Shown: positions 4,821 to 5,280 of the stretch, piece by piece
Layout: each line of letters opens with the position of its first letter
How positions within the stretch are numbered: position 1 is the first letter of the stretch
Source of the DNA: Bacillota bacterium
GTDB taxonomy: Bacteria; Bacillota; UBA4882; UBA8346
Assembly (NCBI GenBank): GCA_003501335.1
Contig: DNPQ01000449.1
Span: 1-5,280 of the forward strand
Direction: 5' to 3'
Length of the DNA stretch: 5,280 nt
Translations under genes and position numbers: made by a program
Notes under the pieces: generated by a model
What the model saw: only the letters and a program-made list of their open reading frames with translations
What the model was told of the DNA's origin: nothing
Databases searched by the model: none

Positions 4821-4968
4821 AAGAGAATCACCTCCTACTCTAGTGTGACCATAATCAAGCAGAATCCTTTGGCTGGTTTTTGTTAAAAAAGGCAATTGAC
4901 AAACTGCAAATGCTGTTTATGGGCTTAGGATTTGTCGGGTACTTTTAATAAATAATTGCTAAAGAATA

Positions 4969-4977
4969 TGATATAAT
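4969..4977 (+). promoter_or_regulatory. Extended -10 promoter for the MFS transporter gene
   Basis: TGATATAAT is a perfect extended -10 (TG-n-TATAAT). The -35 region about 17 bases upstream (TAAATA) is poor, which the extended -10 can compensate for. Transcription would begin near 4984, about 46 bases before the start codon. Confidence 0.6.
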
Positions 4978-4991
4978 TTTTAATTGAACTT

Positions 4992-5011
4992 TTTTAAAGA
5001 TATCTTCAAAA
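4992..5011. promoter_or_regulatory. Operator-like palindrome between the MFS promoter and its start codon
   Basis: TTTT-A-AAGATATCTT-C-AAAA is a 20-base dyad, symmetric except for one position pair, with a perfect ten-base core at 4997-5006. It begins about eight bases after the predicted transcription start and reaches the AAAAGGA at 5008-5014. A bound dimeric repressor (for example of the TetR or MarR type) would therefore block expression. Efflux pump genes are commonly controlled this way; no regulator gene is in view. Confidence 0.45.
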
Positions 5012-5029
5012 GGAATCCGGGGGTTTTTC

Positions 5030-5280
5030 ATGAAATTTATGCAACGCAAGCGGGCGACATTGCTGGCGGTGGCCATCGGCACTTTTATGTCGGCTTTCGA
5101 CGGCAGTGTGGTCAATTTGGTCCTTCCTAATATCAGCGCTTATTTCCATACCAGCCTTTCCCTGGTGGAATGGACGGTCATGTCTTATCTGCTCGTTATC
5201 AGCAGCTTGCTGCTGGCCTATGGCAGGCTCGGAGATATGTTCGGCCATAAAAAGATTTATACCACCGGTTTGATGATTTT
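5030..5280 (+). CDS. DHA2-type (EmrB/QacA) MFS transporter, N-terminal part
   Basis: This is the first 83 residues of a proton-driven multidrug or small-molecule exporter in the inner membrane; the gene continues past the window. After a basic start (MKFMQRKR) comes the first membrane helix (about 9-30) with the DHA2 signature FDGSVVNLVLPNI, including D24. The second helix contains W48 and S52-Y53 in the W-x-V-x-S-Y pattern typical of the 14-helix family. GRLGDMFGHKK (65-75) is MFS motif A in the loop between helices 2 and 3. The ATG at 5030 has only moderate initiation signals: GGGGGT at 5019-5024 and AAAAGGA at 5008-5014, the latter rather far. A second in-frame ATG is at 5039. The gene has its own extended -10 promoter and an operator-like palindrome. 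The substrate is unknown. Confidence 0.88.
   Translation, partial: MKFMQRKRATLLAVAIGTFMSAFDGSVVNLVLPNISAYFHTSLSLVEWTVMSYLLVISSLLLAYGRLGDMFGHKKIYTTGLMI

Noticed and set aside
4837..4870. Sporulation-type promoter (CACACTA) for the small minus-strand ORF
   Set aside because: The expected transcription start would fall inside the SD and no matching -35 is present.
5006..5248. Minus-strand frame opposite the MFS gene
   Set aside because: The plus strand has clear MFS motifs; the antisense frame is a composition shadow rich in H, Q, D and R.

Overview
The window looks like a piece of a Bacillota (Firmicutes) chromosome, probably of the clostridial type. Base composition is moderate to AT-rich. 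Genes are preceded by strong Shine-Dalgarno (SD) sites (AAAGGAGGTGA, AGGAGGTGA), TTG starts look usable, and intrinsic terminators with long T runs are common. No rRNA, tRNA, CRISPR array or transposase gene is visible. Species cannot be named from the sequence.

Layout. (1) Bases 1-1266 hold the 3' end of one medium-chain dehydrogenase/reductase (MDR) gene and a complete zinc-dependent MDR dehydrogenase of the sorbitol/L-gulonate dehydrogenase type. They end at a clear terminator. (2) Bases 1267-1800 hold no convincing protein gene. This stretch has four phased GGCAC motifs, a LacI-operator-like palindrome, an extended -10 promoter and two consecutive intrinsic terminators. (3) Bases 1825-2253 encode an unrecognised helical protein whose last part appears to be frameshifted. 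A strong GC hairpin follows the restored stop. (4) Bases 2528-4566 are a co-directional run with its own SD sites and no terminator between genes: a DUF952 protein, an HXXEE membrane protein, a class I SAM methyltransferase and a two-domain tautomerase broken by a single-base frameshift. (5) Bases 4567-5029 are a convergent/divergent intergenic zone. It has a long imperfect hairpin, a hidden minus-strand small ORF with the best SD of the window, and a promoter with an operator-like palindrome. (6) From base 5030 a DHA2-type (EmrB/QacA) MFS efflux transporter begins and runs off the end.

How it fits together. The two MDR genes are probably part of a sugar-acid or polyol catabolic operon. The middle cluster (DUF952, HXXEE, methyltransferase, tautomerase) is a run of small accessory genes with no evident common pathway. 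The MFS gene looks independently regulated from its own promoter/operator. The most striking observation is that both interrupted genes are repaired by restoring one missing base near an ATGGGC sequence. That could mean real pseudogenes, or a systematic assembly or base-calling error. No clearly new biological system is demonstrated. The best candidates for something undescribed are the leader before base 1825 and the small minus-strand gene at 4668-4820.
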